64,000 nucleotides of DNA from an uncultured Oscillospiraceae bacterium (GCA_902490735.1 CABUFC010000001.1:124001-188000); one strand, 5' to 3'. Positions 9,522-17,967 are shown, counted from the stretch's first letter. Translations and numbers: made by a program. Notes: generated by a model from the letters alone, not told the origin.

Positions 9522-10345
9522 TGGGGATATTTGATAATTGTTTGTTAATTTCCGATATTGACGGAACACTGCTTGAGGATGGCATAATACCGGAAAGCAA
9601 CATAAAAGCCATAAACGAGTTTAAAAAAGAAGGCGGTCTTTTTACGGTCGCTACAGGCAGAGGAGTTCCCGCAATACGGGATATATATGACAAAGTTGGG
9701 TTTAATGCGCCGGCCATTACTGATCAAGGAAGCGTTGTTTACGATTTTTCTTCAGATAAATTGTTGTTTAGCAAATATTTAAGCGAATCCAGTAAACAAA
9801 CGGCAATAGAACTTATAAATCACAATGAAAATATTGGTATTGCCATTTTTTCTGATGCAAACTTTTATATTGTTCGTGAAAACAAAGGAATAATTTATTA
9901 TGCTAACTACGAACATATGGAACAAAAGGCATTGACTCTTAGTGAAGCTTTAAAACTTAATTGGAATAAATTAGTTTTTATGACCGAATCTCAAGCTGAC
10001 TATGACGATATAAAACTATTTTACGAAACCATTATTAATCCCGAAATAAAATTTGTTCATACAATGAGTTATGAAAGAAATTATCGATGTTTGGAATTAT
10101 ATGCCGGTAATATTAATAAAGGAGTAGGCATTGATTTTTTAAAGTCAGTTTATAATAAAGAGATTTTTGCAATAGGCGATATGTTTATTGATAATGAACT
10201 GATAGCGGCTTCTAAATACGGCGCGGCTACAAAGGGTGCCAAAGATGAAGTTAAAAAACTTGCAAAATATATAACCTGCGATGTACGTGAAGGCGCAGTT
10301 GCGGATTATATTAGATATATTAAATCTATTTTGAGAGGAAGTTAA
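9521..10345 (+). CDS. Cof-type HAD-superfamily phosphatase
   Basis: 274 residues. HAD motif I is SDIDGT (nucleophile D12, acid D14), followed by TGRG, and motif IV is GDMFIDNELI. The large central insert marks the Cof (IIB) class, whose members usually dephosphorylate sugar phosphates or cofactors such as FMN and PLP. The substrate cannot be assigned. It starts within the stop of the pseudouridine synthase gene and ends four bases before the transketolase gene, so all are probably co-transcribed. Confidence 0.88.
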   Translation: MGIFDNCLLISDIDGTLLEDGIIPESNIKAINEFKKEGGLFTVATGRGVPAIRDIYDKVGFNAPAITDQGSVVYDFSSDKLLFSKYLSESSKQTAIELINHNENIGIAIFSDANFYIVRENKGIIYYANYEHMEQKALTLSEALKLNWNKLVFMTESQADYDDIKLFYETIINPEIKFVHTMSYERNYRCLELYAGNINKGVGIDFLKSVYNKEIFAIGDMFIDNELIAASKYGAATKGAKDEVKKLAKYITCDVREGAVADYIRYIKSILRGS

Positions 10346-10348
10346 TTT

Positions 10349-11191
10349 ATGGATCATATATCCAAAAAAGATTTACAGATCACTGCTTGCAAAATAAGAA
10401 TGGGGATTATCGAAGCGGTCCATGCTGCAAAATCCGGTCATCCGGGAGGCTCGTTATCCAGTGCTGACATTTTAACGTATTTGTATTTTAAGCACATGAA
10501 TATCGATCCGAAAAACCCAAATAAGGAAGATAGGGACCGTTTTGTTTTGTCTAAGGGGCACATTGCTCCGGGCCTTTACTCAACACTTGCATATCGCGGA
10601 TTTTTCCCGGTTGAAGAGCTTAAAAATTTGCGCAAAATCGGCTCTTTCTTGCAGGGACATCCCGATAAAAAAGGAACCCCCGGCGTTGATATGTCTTCCG
10701 GAAGTTTAGGACAGGGTATTTCCTGCGCCACCGGCATGGCTTTATCCGCAAAGCATTTTAACAATAGTTTTAATGTTTACGCTATACTTGGCGATGGTGA
10801 ATGCGAGGAAGGTCAGGTTTGGGAAGCTGCTATGTTTGCCGCTAATAAAAAATTAGACAATCTTGTAGCTGTTGTAGACTTAAACGGCCTTCAAATTGAC
10901 GGAAGCCTTGAAGAGGTTAATTCTCCTTTGCCGCTCGATAAAAAGTTTGAAGCTTTTAACTGGAATGTAATTACTATTGACGGCCACAATTTTGACGAAA
11001 TCGAAGAAGCATTCAAAAAAGCCGCAGTTAAAAACGGCAAGCCTACAGTCATTATTGCAAAAACCGTAAAAGGAAAAGGTGTTTCCTTTATGGAAAATCA
11101 GGTAGGCTGGCATGGTTCTGCGCCTAACGACGAACAGTACGAACAAGCCATGTCCGAATTAAAAGCTTCTTTAGAAGAGCTTACTAAATAA
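10349..11191 (+). CDS. Transketolase, N-terminal subunit
   Basis: 280 residues covering only the thiamine-diphosphate-binding half of transketolase. KSGHPGGSLSSADILTYLY and LSKGH are at the start. The ThDP motif begins GDGE at 148-151 and ends at DLNG near 180. The pyrimidine-binding half is the next gene, so this is the split two-subunit form common in Clostridia and archaea. It moves two-carbon units in the non-oxidative pentose phosphate pathway. Confidence 0.95.
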   Translation: MDHISKKDLQITACKIRMGIIEAVHAAKSGHPGGSLSSADILTYLYFKHMNIDPKNPNKEDRDRFVLSKGHIAPGLYSTLAYRGFFPVEELKNLRKIGSFLQGHPDKKGTPGVDMSSGSLGQGISCATGMALSAKHFNNSFNVYAILGDGECEEGQVWEAAMFAANKKLDNLVAVVDLNGLQIDGSLEEVNSPLPLDKKFEAFNWNVITIDGHNFDEIEEAFKKAAVKNGKPTVIIAKTVKGKGVSFMENQVGWHGSAPNDEQYEQAMSELKASLEELTK

Positions 11192-11206
11192 AAGGAGTAA
11201 AGGAAA

Positions 11207-12145
11207 ATGTCTGATACAGTAAAAATTGCTACACGCGAAAGTTACGGCAATGCTTTAAAAGCTTTAGCAGAAAAGCATGACGATTTTATAGTTCTTGATG
11301 CAGACCTTGCCGCGGCCACAAAAACAGGCACATTTAAAAAAGCATTCCCCGAAAGATTTTACGATTGCGGTATAGCCGAGCAAAACATGGTAAGTATCGC
11401 CGCAGGTATTGCTACTACCGGTAAAAAAGTTTTTTGCTCTTCTTTTGCTATGTTTGCCGCAGGTAGAGCTTACGAGCAGGTTAGAAATTCCATTGGGTAT
11501 CCTCATTTACATGTAGTTATCGGCGCTACACACGCAGGTATTTCAGTAGGCGAAGACGGTGCTACTCACCAGTGCAACGAAGATATTGCATTAATGAGAA
11601 CTATTCCCGGTATGACGGTTATTAATCCTTGTGATGATATTGAGGCGAAAGCGGCGGTAGAAGCGGCTTATAACCTTGACGGACCGGTATATATTAGATT
11701 TGGACGCTTAGCGACACCCGTAATTTTTGATGAAAATTATAAGTTTGAAGTGGGTAAGGGTGTAACATTAAAAGACGGCAATGACATTACAATTATTGCT
11801 ACAGGATTATTGGTAAACGAAGCATTAATAGCCGCTGATGCTCTTAAAAACGAGGGGATTAATGCAAGGGTTATTAATATGGCAACTATTAAGCCGATTG
11901 ATAGAGATATTGTAATTAAAGCCGCAAAAGAAACAAAAGCTATAGTTACTGCCGAAGAGCACTCAATTATCGGAGGACTCGGCTCTGCTGTTAGTGAAGT
12001 AGTATCCGAAGAATACCCGGTAATCGTTAAAAAGATCGGCATAAACGACCGCTTTGGATTTAGCGGACCTGCTAACGACCTTTTGGACAAATTCGGACTT
12101 CGCGCTAAAGACATAGTAGAAGCTTGTAAACAAATAAAAAAATAA
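11207..12145 (+). CDS. Transketolase, C-terminal subunit
   Basis: 312 residues carrying the pyrimidine-binding domain, with FIVLDADLAAATKTGTF and CGIAEQNMVSIAAGIA (the glutamate that activates ThDP), and the C-terminal domain (ITIIATGLLVNEAL, AEEHSIIGGLGSAVSE). It works with the subunit encoded just upstream; 15 bases with an AAAGGAG ribosome site separate the two. A bidirectional terminator follows directly. Confidence 0.95.
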   Translation: MSDTVKIATRESYGNALKALAEKHDDFIVLDADLAAATKTGTFKKAFPERFYDCGIAEQNMVSIAAGIATTGKKVFCSSFAMFAAGRAYEQVRNSIGYPHLHVVIGATHAGISVGEDGATHQCNEDIALMRTIPGMTVINPCDDIEAKAAVEAAYNLDGPVYIRFGRLATPVIFDENYKFEVGKGVTLKDGNDITIIATGLLVNEALIAADALKNEGINARVINMATIKPIDRDIVIKAAKETKAIVTAEEHSIIGGLGSAVSEVVSEEYPVIVKKIGINDRFGFSGPANDLLDKFGLRAKDIVEACKQIKK

Positions 12146-12146
12146 A

Positions 12147-12177
12147 AATAAGAGGGTTTATACCCTCTTATTTTTTT
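12147..12177. terminator. Bidirectional terminator between converging genes
   Basis: An 11-bp perfect stem, AATAAGAGGGT (12147-12157) with ACCCTCTTATT (12162-12172), a four-base loop and T-runs on both strands. It ends the ileS-to-transketolase run and also the binding-protein gene that comes from the other side, whose stop codon lies inside the stem. Confidence 0.9.
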
Positions 12178-13667
12178 GCCACATAAGCAAAATCTAAATA
12201 TCCGTTTTCAGGATTTAGTTTTGGCACTTCGTATTTACCTAAGTATCCAAAAACTGTCGCCGTGTATTCTAACGGTATTACGGTATATTCTGAATTTAAA
12301 ATAGATAAAACTTTATTAACTTCGGCTGTTGTTGGGTGATCAGACAGTGCTTTGCAAGCGCTATCATAATTTGCGTTATTAATACTGTACGCTCCGCCTG
12401 TTGTAAAATTGCTTAAAAAGTCTTTAATACTATTGTTTTTTGCAGTAAACGGTAAAATAGCCATGTAATATTTATTATTCGAAATATCGGTGTAAATATT
12501 GGAAACACCTTCGGTTTCCTCAATGTTTACATAACCGTTTACGGTTTGTTGCAGAGTTTCTGCAATGGTTGCGGCTAAGACCTTAATATTGTCGTCTTTT
12601 TTATATTTTATCGTCATGCCGGAAAGCGATTTGTTTTTATACTTTTTAAGCGCTTCTTTATATAGCTCGGCCGCATAATTAGGATTATATTCCAAAGATT
12701 TTTCTAATAAATCATAGTTTTCCTGCAAATATAACGGCAAAATATTATCAGCCGTTTTAAACGAATAAGGCAAATTGTTGCTTATTAAATTCCTGTGTAT
12801 AGAAGAAGCAACCGCCATGCGCATATATGGACTTTCCAAAATGCCTCTTTTGTTCAACACTAAACAATGCGTAGTGTCGTAATTTGCTTGTATATTTATG
12901 TTTTCGTCGGTATTATAAGCAAGGGTATAATTTAAAAACCCAAAATCAATTATTCCTTTTGAAAGCCTGGTTTCGCGATTTTCACTTGTATCTACCGTAA
13001 ATACTACCGCACTGACATTAACACTGCTTTTATCATGTTCGGGATTAATCGTTATTCTAAGTGAAAAATTGCTTTCTTTTTCCCACTTTTTTAGCTTGAA
13101 AACGCCATTGCATAATACTTTATCTAAATTAAGCCCGTATTTGCCTTTTGCGGCATTAAAAAACTCGTTACTGCATGGCATAAAAACAGGATATGTTAGT
13201 TTTTCTAAAAACGCATCATCCGGATTTTTTAAAGTGATTATAAAGTGGGTTTCATCGGTGGCTTTATATGAAGCTATATTGTTTAGCATATATGCTAATG
13301 GTGCTTCTGTTACAGGGTTTTTAGCTCTTTTAAAAGCAAATTCAAAATCTTTAGCAGTTAATTTTTCACCGCTGCTCCATTTTAAGTCGGGTTTTAGGGT
13401 GAAAGTATAAGTTTTATTGTCGGCCGAAACGGTATATTCTCGAGCGGCGCCGGTAATAATGCTGCCGTCAGGTCCTTCTTTCATTAATCCTTCGTAAATA
13501 TTTCGCACAATTAGTTTTTCCGATGTACTGCTTACAAGCTGAGGATCTAATGTCTGCGGCTTTTCGTCAAGCTCCATAAAGACCACCAAACTGTCGTTAT
13601 GGTGGCATCCGCAAAATAAAGTCAGCAAAAAAGATAAAGATAATATTGTAACAATCAGTCTTTTCAT
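12168..13667 (-). CDS. Oligopeptide-type ABC transporter substrate-binding lipoprotein
   Basis: 499 residues. The signal peptide ends in a lipobox LFCGC (lipidated C21). The mature part is an SBP_bac_5 (OppA/DppA-like) protein, with LDEKPQTLDPQLVSSTSEKLIVRNIYEGLM near the start and a conserved FTLKPDLKWSSGEKLTAKDFEFAFKR block at about 110-135. It should bind peptides or another small ligand outside the cell and deliver it to a permease. No permease or ATPase is adjacent, so it is an orphan in this window. GGTGAT precedes the start. Confidence 0.9.
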   Translation of the reverse strand: MKRLIVTILSLSFLLTLFCGCHHNDSLVVFMELDEKPQTLDPQLVSSTSEKLIVRNIYEGLMKEGPDGSIITGAAREYTVSADNKTYTFTLKPDLKWSSGEKLTAKDFEFAFKRAKNPVTEAPLAYMLNNIASYKATDETHFIITLKNPDDAFLEKLTYPVFMPCSNEFFNAAKGKYGLNLDKVLCNGVFKLKKWEKESNFSLRITINPEHDKSSVNVSAVVFTVDTSENRETRLSKGIIDFGFLNYTLAYNTDENINIQANYDTTHCLVLNKRGILESPYMRMAVASSIHRNLISNNLPYSFKTADNILPLYLQENYDLLEKSLEYNPNYAAELYKEALKKYKNKSLSGMTIKYKKDDNIKVLAATIAETLQQTVNGYVNIEETEGVSNIYTDISNNKYYMAILPFTAKNNSIKDFLSNFTTGGAYSINNANYDSACKALSDHPTTAEVNKVLSILNSEYTVIPLEYTATVFGYLGKYEVPKLNPENGYLDFAYVAKK

Positions 13668-13710
13668 CTAATCACCAAATATATTATATAATAAAATCCA
13701 GTTAATTTAA

Positions 13711-13777
13711 AGTATTTTTATTAAAAAAACATCTGTCAAGAAAAAAACTTGACAGATAAACAGATTTGTGATATTAT
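13711..13777. promoter_or_regulatory. Divergent promoter pair with symmetrical -35 boxes
   Basis: An 8-bp perfect inverted repeat, CTGTCAAG (13733-13740) and CTTGACAG (13748-13755), is separated by seven A residues. The right arm gives a plus-strand -35 TTGACA (13749-13754), then 17 bp, then TATTAT (13772-13777), driving ylxM-ffh. The left arm gives a minus-strand TTGACA (13734-13739) with AATACT 17 bp away (13711-13716), driving the binding-protein gene. The palindrome could also be an operator. Confidence 0.65.
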
Positions 13778-13805
13778 ATTAAGGCTTTAACCGAGAGGTA
13801 ATAAT

Positions 13806-14129
13806 ATGTCAAAAGATTTAAAAGTTGCAGAATTGCTTGATACATATGGCAGTATTTTAAATGATAAACAGCGGCTTGCCATGGAGTATTATTATTACGA
13901 GGATTATTCATTGTCGGAAATTTCCCAAAACGTTGGCGTCTCAAGACAGGGAATTAATGATTTAATTAAGCGCTCGAAGGCAATGCTATATTCTTGCGAA
14001 GAAAATCTTGGTATAATAAAAAGAAGACAAAACTGTTTAAAAAAACTGCAAGAAATAAAAAACAATTTTGATAATCCGAAATTATTAAAACAAATTCAAG
14101 AATTGGAAAACTATTTAAAGGAGATATAA
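13806..14129 (+). CDS. ylxM: YlxM-family HTH protein linked to the signal recognition particle
   Basis: 107 residues. A sigma-70 region-4-like helix-turn-helix (MEYYYYEDYSLSEISQNVGVSRQGINDLIKR) occupies residues 24-58, followed by a helical tail. YlxM/UPF0122 proteins are encoded just upstream of ffh in most Firmicutes, as here (one base gap), and are thought to modulate SRP assembly or its GTPase. GAGAGGT is the ribosome site. Confidence 0.93.
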   Translation: MSKDLKVAELLDTYGSILNDKQRLAMEYYYYEDYSLSEISQNVGVSRQGINDLIKRSKAMLYSCEENLGIIKRRQNCLKKLQEIKNNFDNPKLLKQIQELENYLKEI

Positions 14130-14130
14130 C

Positions 14131-15489
14131 ATGGCTTTTGAAAATCTTGCCGATAAACTCGCCGCAGCCTTTAAAAAGCTGCGCAATAAAGGCAAGCTTA
14201 CCGAGCAGGATGTAAAAACCGCAATGCGCGAAGTGCGTTTGGCTTTGCTTGAGGCTGATGTTAATTATAAGGTAGCGAAGGATTTTACCAACACTGTAAC
14301 CGAAAAGTGTATCGGTGAAAAGGTGATGGATAGCCTAACATCATCGCAGATGGTTATAAAAATTGTCCGCGATGAACTTACGAATCTTATGGGCGGCGAA
14401 AAAGCGAGACTTAAAACCGCCAACAGAATTCCGACAGTAATAATGATGTGCGGACTCCAAGGCTCAGGTAAAACCACTCACTGCGCTAAACTTGCTAAAA
14501 AATTGATTGCTGAAGGGCATAGACCATTACTTGTAGCGTGTGATATTTATCGCCCTGCTGCTATTGAACAGCTAAAGGTAGTCGGTGAAAAGGCAGGAGC
14601 ACCCGTTTTTGAAATGGGTACTGAAAAGCCCGAAAAAATTGCCGCGGCCGCAGTAAAGCATGCGCGCGATTACGGTAACGATTATGTAATTTTAGATACT
14701 GCCGGCCGTCTTCATATAGACGAAGAACTGATGGCGGAGCTTCAGCGGATTACAAAAACTGTGGAAGTAAACAATGTAATTCTTGTTGTTGATTCTATGG
14801 TGGGTCAAGATTCTGTTAATATCGCTAAAGCATTCAATGACTTGCTTGAAATTGACGGCGTTATTTTAACCAAGCTTGATGGTGACACCCGCGGCGGCGC
14901 GACACTTTCAATTAAAGCTGTAACGGGTAAACCTATTTTATATGTCGGCGTGGGCGAAAAACTTGACGATTTGGATGAATTCCATCCGGATAGAATGGCT
15001 TCCCGAATTCTCGGTATGGGGGATGTATTATCGCTTATCGAAAAAGCCGAGACCGAGCTTGACGAAAAGCAGGCTGAAATCACAGCAAAAAGACTTGCTG
15101 AAAACAAGTTTGATATGAACGATCTTTTAGAGCAGTTTCAAAGTATTAAAAAGCTTGGCTCAATAAAAAGTATATTGTCGATGATGCCGGGAGTGGCTGG
15201 AAAAATCAACGAAAATGATATTGACGAACGCCAGTTCGATCGCACGGCGGCAATCATAAAGTCTATGACAAAAGAAGAACGTGAAAAGCCACAAATACTT
15301 GCCGCTTCCCGCAAAAGAAGAATAGCGGCAGGTGCAGGTGTCAAGGTTGAAGACGTTAACCGCCTGTTAAAACAGTACGAGCAAATGAAAACCATGTTTA
15401 AAGGCTTTACAGGTAAAGGCAAAAAAAGAAAGCCGCGTTTTAACATGAACGGTTTTCCCGGCGGCATGGGCGGCTTTCCCGGATTTTAG
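14131..15489 (+). CDS. ffh: Signal recognition particle protein Ffh
   Basis: 452 residues. After the N domain comes the NG GTPase, with GLQGSGKT at 108-115, DTAGR near 189 and TKLDGD near 247. The methionine-rich M domain lies at about 325-430, and a Gly/Phe/Met tail is common in Firmicutes. Ffh binds signal sequences on ribosomes and with 4.5S RNA and FtsY directs them to the membrane. It is the second gene of the ylxM operon. Confidence 0.98.
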   Translation: MAFENLADKLAAAFKKLRNKGKLTEQDVKTAMREVRLALLEADVNYKVAKDFTNTVTEKCIGEKVMDSLTSSQMVIKIVRDELTNLMGGEKARLKTANRIPTVIMMCGLQGSGKTTHCAKLAKKLIAEGHRPLLVACDIYRPAAIEQLKVVGEKAGAPVFEMGTEKPEKIAAAAVKHARDYGNDYVILDTAGRLHIDEELMAELQRITKTVEVNNVILVVDSMVGQDSVNIAKAFNDLLEIDGVILTKLDGDTRGGATLSIKAVTGKPILYVGVGEKLDDLDEFHPDRMASRILGMGDVLSLIEKAETELDEKQAEITAKRLAENKFDMNDLLEQFQSIKKLGSIKSILSMMPGVAGKINENDIDERQFDRTAAIIKSMTKEEREKPQILAASRKRRIAAGAGVKVEDVNRLLKQYEQMKTMFKGFTGKGKKRKPRFNMNGFPGGMGGFPGF

Positions 15490-15539
15490 TCAAATAAAGA
15501 TTTAGTCTTTTTTGAATATATATTTTAGGAGGTGTAAGT

Positions 15540-15782
15540 ATGGCAGTAAAAATTCGACTTCGCAGAATGGGAGCAAAAAAGAGTCCTTTTTATCGCATAG
15601 TTGTGGCTGACGCGCGTTTCCCGCGTGATGGCAGATTTATAGAGGAGCTTGGATATTATAATCCCAACAAAGATCCGGCCGAAGTAAAAATTGACGGTGA
15701 AAAAGCAAAAGATTGGATCGGCAAAGGCGCACAGCCTACCGATACTGTAAAAGCAATACTCAAAAAGAATGGAGTTCTGTAA
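15540..15782 (+). CDS. rpsP: 30S ribosomal protein S16
   Basis: 80 residues, the full typical length. AVKIRLRRMGAKKSPFYRIVVAD is the S16 signature. The TAGGAGGTG ribosome site is one of the strongest in the window. S16 helps fold the 5' domain of 16S rRNA. It is followed two bases later by khpA. Confidence 0.97.
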   Translation: MAVKIRLRRMGAKKSPFYRIVVADARFPRDGRFIEELGYYNPNKDPAEVKIDGEKAKDWIGKGAQPTDTVKAILKKNGVL

Positions 15783-15783
15783 A

Positions 15784-16017
15784 ATGGAAGAATTATTAAT
15801 TGCAATGGCTTCAGGACTTGTTGAAAATCCCGAAGAAGTAAAAGTAAGCGTTGACGATGTTAATGAAGAAGGCATAATTGTTTATCATCTGCACGTAGCA
15901 GAAAATGATATGGGCAGAGTTATCGGCAAACAGGGCAGAATTGCAAAAGCAATCCGTACTGTTATGCGTTCGGCTGCAAACCGTAACGATCAAAAAGTTA
16001 TGGTTGAGATCGACTAA
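15784..16017 (+). CDS. khpA: KhpA, KH-domain RNA-binding protein
   Basis: 77 residues from the ATG at 15784 (an upstream ATG at 15769 lies inside rpsP). It is almost entirely one KH domain, with the GxxG loop GKQG inside RVIGKQGRIAKAIRTVMRSAA. KhpA (YlqC) pairs with KhpB/Jag to bind many transcripts and influences cell growth and division in Gram-positive bacteria. A terminator hairpin follows. Confidence 0.93.
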   Translation: MEELLIAMASGLVENPEEVKVSVDDVNEEGIIVYHLHVAENDMGRVIGKQGRIAKAIRTVMRSAANRNDQKVMVEID

Positions 16018-16024
16018 TTTTTAT

Positions 16025-16052
16025 TGCGCCGTTTTAAAAGCGGCGCATTTTT
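16025..16052 (+). terminator. Terminator or attenuator between khpA and rimM
   Basis: TGCGCCG (16025-16031) pairs with CGGCGCA (16041-16047) and is followed by TTTTT. It would end, or partly end, the ylxM-ffh-rpsP-khpA transcript just before rimM and could lower rimM-trmD expression relative to S16. Confidence 0.75.
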
Positions 16053-16058
16053 AAAACT

Positions 16059-16571
16059 ATGAACAAATTTTTAAAATGCGGTAAAATAGTCGGAGTTCAC
16101 GGTGTTCGCGGCATGGTGCGTGTTTTACCATGGGCGGATAGCCCGGATTTTTTGTGCTCTTTTACTTGCTTTTATCTTGATGAAAATGGCGCAAAACGGT
16201 TAAATGTTGTATCATCAAAAACACATAAAAACATTGCTCTAATACAATTTGATGGGATAAGCAGCGTTGAGCAAGCAGAAACAATACGGAACAGAGTTTT
16301 ATACATTGATCGTAACGATTGTTTGCTTGAAGAGGGAGCATATTTTATTGAAGATCTTATAGGACTTCCGGTTTATGATGCTAACACAGGTGAATTGCTT
16401 GGCGTTTTTTCAGAAGTATCTAAAACGGGTTCTAATGATGTTTGGCATATTAAGCGCGGTGACCACGAGTTTTTGGTTCCTAAAATAGACGATATTTGTG
16501 CAGACGTTGACCTAATTAAAGGTGAAATTAAAATAGTGCCGTTAAAGGGGATATTCTCAGATGAAGATTGA
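16059..16571 (+). CDS. rimM: 16S rRNA processing protein RimM
   Basis: 170 residues. The N-terminal RimM barrel (CGKIVGVHGVRGMVRVLPW) and the C-terminal PRC-like barrel (YFIEDLIGLPVYD, FLVPKIDDI) are both complete. RimM assists maturation of the 30S head and binds S19. No clear Shine-Dalgarno sequence precedes this ATG: the upstream 12 bases are the T-run and AAAACT of the preceding terminator. Overlaps trmD by 11 bases. Confidence 0.95.
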   Translation: MNKFLKCGKIVGVHGVRGMVRVLPWADSPDFLCSFTCFYLDENGAKRLNVVSSKTHKNIALIQFDGISSVEQAETIRNRVLYIDRNDCLLEEGAYFIEDLIGLPVYDANTGELLGVFSEVSKTGSNDVWHIKRGDHEFLVPKIDDICADVDLIKGEIKIVPLKGIFSDED

Positions 16572-17283
16572 TGTCTTAACATTATTTCCCGAAATGCTTG
16601 ATACTGTTTTTAACAGCAGTATCCTTGGCCGTGCGCAAAATGCAGGATTGATTGATATTAATTGTATCAACATCAGAGATTTTGCCTTTAATAAACATAA
16701 AAAGGTGGACGATACCCCTTACGGCGGCGGCAGGGGCATGGTTATGGAACCGGAACCAATTTATCAAGCATTTTTATCCTGCATAAAAGACGGTAAAAAA
16801 CCAAAAACCATTTACATGTCGCCAAAAGGCACCACATTTAATCAGAAAAAAGCAAAAGAGCTTTCAAAAGAAGAACACCTGATATTCCTTTGCGGTCATT
16901 ATGAGGGTGTTGATCAACGTGTAATTGATGAAATTGTTGATGAAGAGCTGTCTGTTGGAGACTATGTTTTAACGGGCGGTGAACTTGCCGCGGCAGTTGT
17001 AATTGATGCAGTTGCACGTATGATTGAAGGCGTACTATCAAACGAGGAATGTTTTATCGAAGAAAGCCATTATAATGGATTGCTGGAATATCCTCAATAT
17101 ACTAGGCCGTATGATTGGCACGGAAAAACAATACCGGATGTTTTAATTTCGGGCCACCACGAAAACATAGAAAAGTGGAGAAGAGAGCAATCCCTAAGTA
17201 TAACTTTAAAACAGCGTCCGGATTTGTTGAAAAAAGCAGATTTATCAGAAAATGAAAAAGAATTTATAAAAAAACAGGGCTAA
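16561..17283 (+). CDS. trmD: tRNA (guanine-N1)-methyltransferase TrmD
   Basis: 240 residues. It has the SPOUT knot motifs DDTPYGGGRGMVMEPEP, CGHYEGVDQRV and VGDYVLTGGE. TrmD methylates G37 of tRNAs to prevent frameshifting. The gene starts inside rimM. A long AT-rich inverted repeat (17278-17288 with 17305-17315) spans its stop codon but lacks a T-run, so its role as a terminator is doubtful. The next 160 bases contain no gene, only the promoter of the HPr-like gene. Confidence 0.97.
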   Translation: MKIDVLTLFPEMLDTVFNSSILGRAQNAGLIDINCINIRDFAFNKHKKVDDTPYGGGRGMVMEPEPIYQAFLSCIKDGKKPKTIYMSPKGTTFNQKKAKELSKEEHLIFLCGHYEGVDQRVIDEIVDEELSVGDYVLTGGELAAAVVIDAVARMIEGVLSNEECFIEESHYNGLLEYPQYTRPYDWHGKTIPDVLISGHHENIEKWRREQSLSITLKQRPDLLKKADLSENEKEFIKKQG

Positions 17284-17373
17284 TTTTTGCAACAATTTGC
17301 ACAAAAAAATTAGCCTATGCATTACTCTGAATTATAAAAATGTGAGAAGTTTTTAGTTTTAAAGCAATGATTA

Positions 17374-17401
17374 TTGAATAATTTAATGTTTGTGATATAA
17401 T
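17374..17401 (+). promoter_or_regulatory. Promoter of the HPr-like gene
   Basis: TTGAAT (17374-17379), 16 bp, TATAAT (17396-17401). It lies 44 bases before the start codon, giving a short leader with an AAGGAG ribosome site. Confidence 0.7.
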
Positions 17402-17444
17402 AATACTCGTAAGCTTAAAATCGATTTTTAAGGAGAACGTTTAT

Positions 17445-17708
17445 ATGTACACAAAAGACGTTACAGTTCAAAACCAGGGCGGCCTTCGAGCAAGACCAGC
17501 AACCTTTTTTATTCAAAAAGCAAATGAATTCAAATCGTCAATTTGGATAGAAAAGAATGAAAGACGCGTTAACGCAAAGAGTTTGCTTGGAGTTTTATCT
17601 TTAGGCATAATCGGCGGAACAAGTATTAGAATCAGTGCTGATGGTACAGATGAAAAGCCGGCTGTTGATGAATTGGTATCATTAATTAAAACAGGATTTA
17701 TTGAATAA
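17445..17708 (+). CDS. HPr-like protein with arginine at the phosphorylation-histidine position
   Basis: 87 residues, the exact length and fold pattern of HPr. The HPr active-site motif GLHARPA reads GLRARPA, so the PTS histidine is replaced by R15. The HPr-kinase site is kept: S46 in NAKSLLGVLSLG. B. subtilis Crh is the known parallel: it has Gln at position 15, cannot pass phosphate in sugar transport and acts only in catabolite regulation through Ser46-P. A regulatory or non-PTS role is therefore inferred. It is monocistronic, with its own promoter and terminator. Confidence 0.88.
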   Translation: MYTKDVTVQNQGGLRARPATFFIQKANEFKSSIWIEKNERRVNAKSLLGVLSLGIIGGTSIRISADGTDEKPAVDELVSLIKTGFIE

Positions 17709-17714
17709 AAGCAG

Positions 17715-17737
17715 TACCGCCTAAGGGCGGTATTTTT
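17715..17737 (+). terminator. Terminator of the HPr-like gene
   Basis: TACCGCC (17715-17721), four-base loop, GGCGGTA (17726-17732), then TTTTT. Confidence 0.88.
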
Positions 17738-17794
17738 ATCAAAAAAATGCTTGCTTTTTATATATAATTATGATAGAATACTGTTGTTCAAAAT

Positions 17795-17871
17795 CTGGGT
17801 GTGGCTCAGCTTGGTAGAGCGCTACCTTGGGGTGGTAGAGGCCGTGGGTTCAAATCCCGCCACTCAGACCA
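17795..17871 (+). tRNA. tRNA-Pro (GGG anticodon)
   Basis: 77 bases with encoded CCA. Acceptor strands CTGGGTG and CACTCAG pair with one G-T. The D-arm is GCTC...GAGC. The anticodon stem CTACC/GGTAG encloses TTGGGGT, giving anticodon GGG. The T-arm contains GGTTCAAAT. It reads CCC and CCU proline codons. Confidence 0.95.
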
Positions 17872-17914
17872 ACGTCGTCGCGAATTTTTATTATTCGCGA
17901 CGACGTTTTCTTTA
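17871..17914 (+). terminator. Strong terminator after tRNA-Pro
   Basis: A 15-bp perfect stem (17871-17885 with 17893-17907) followed by TTTTCTTT. It begins on the last base of the tRNA, which is unusually tight. Confidence 0.9.
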
Positions 17915-17929
17915 TAAATATAATAATAT

Positions 17930-17967
17930 CGGTCAAAGCAAATCGAGGTTTCGGCTTGCTTTGACCG
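17930..17967. repeat. Isolated 12-bp inverted repeat
   Basis: CGGTCAAAGCAA (17930-17941) pairs perfectly with TTGCTTTGACCG (17956-17967), followed by TTTTATG. It may be a second terminator or the end of a gene lost from here; nothing coding separates it from the tRNA-Pro terminator. From here to 18063 I see no gene. Confidence 0.6.
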
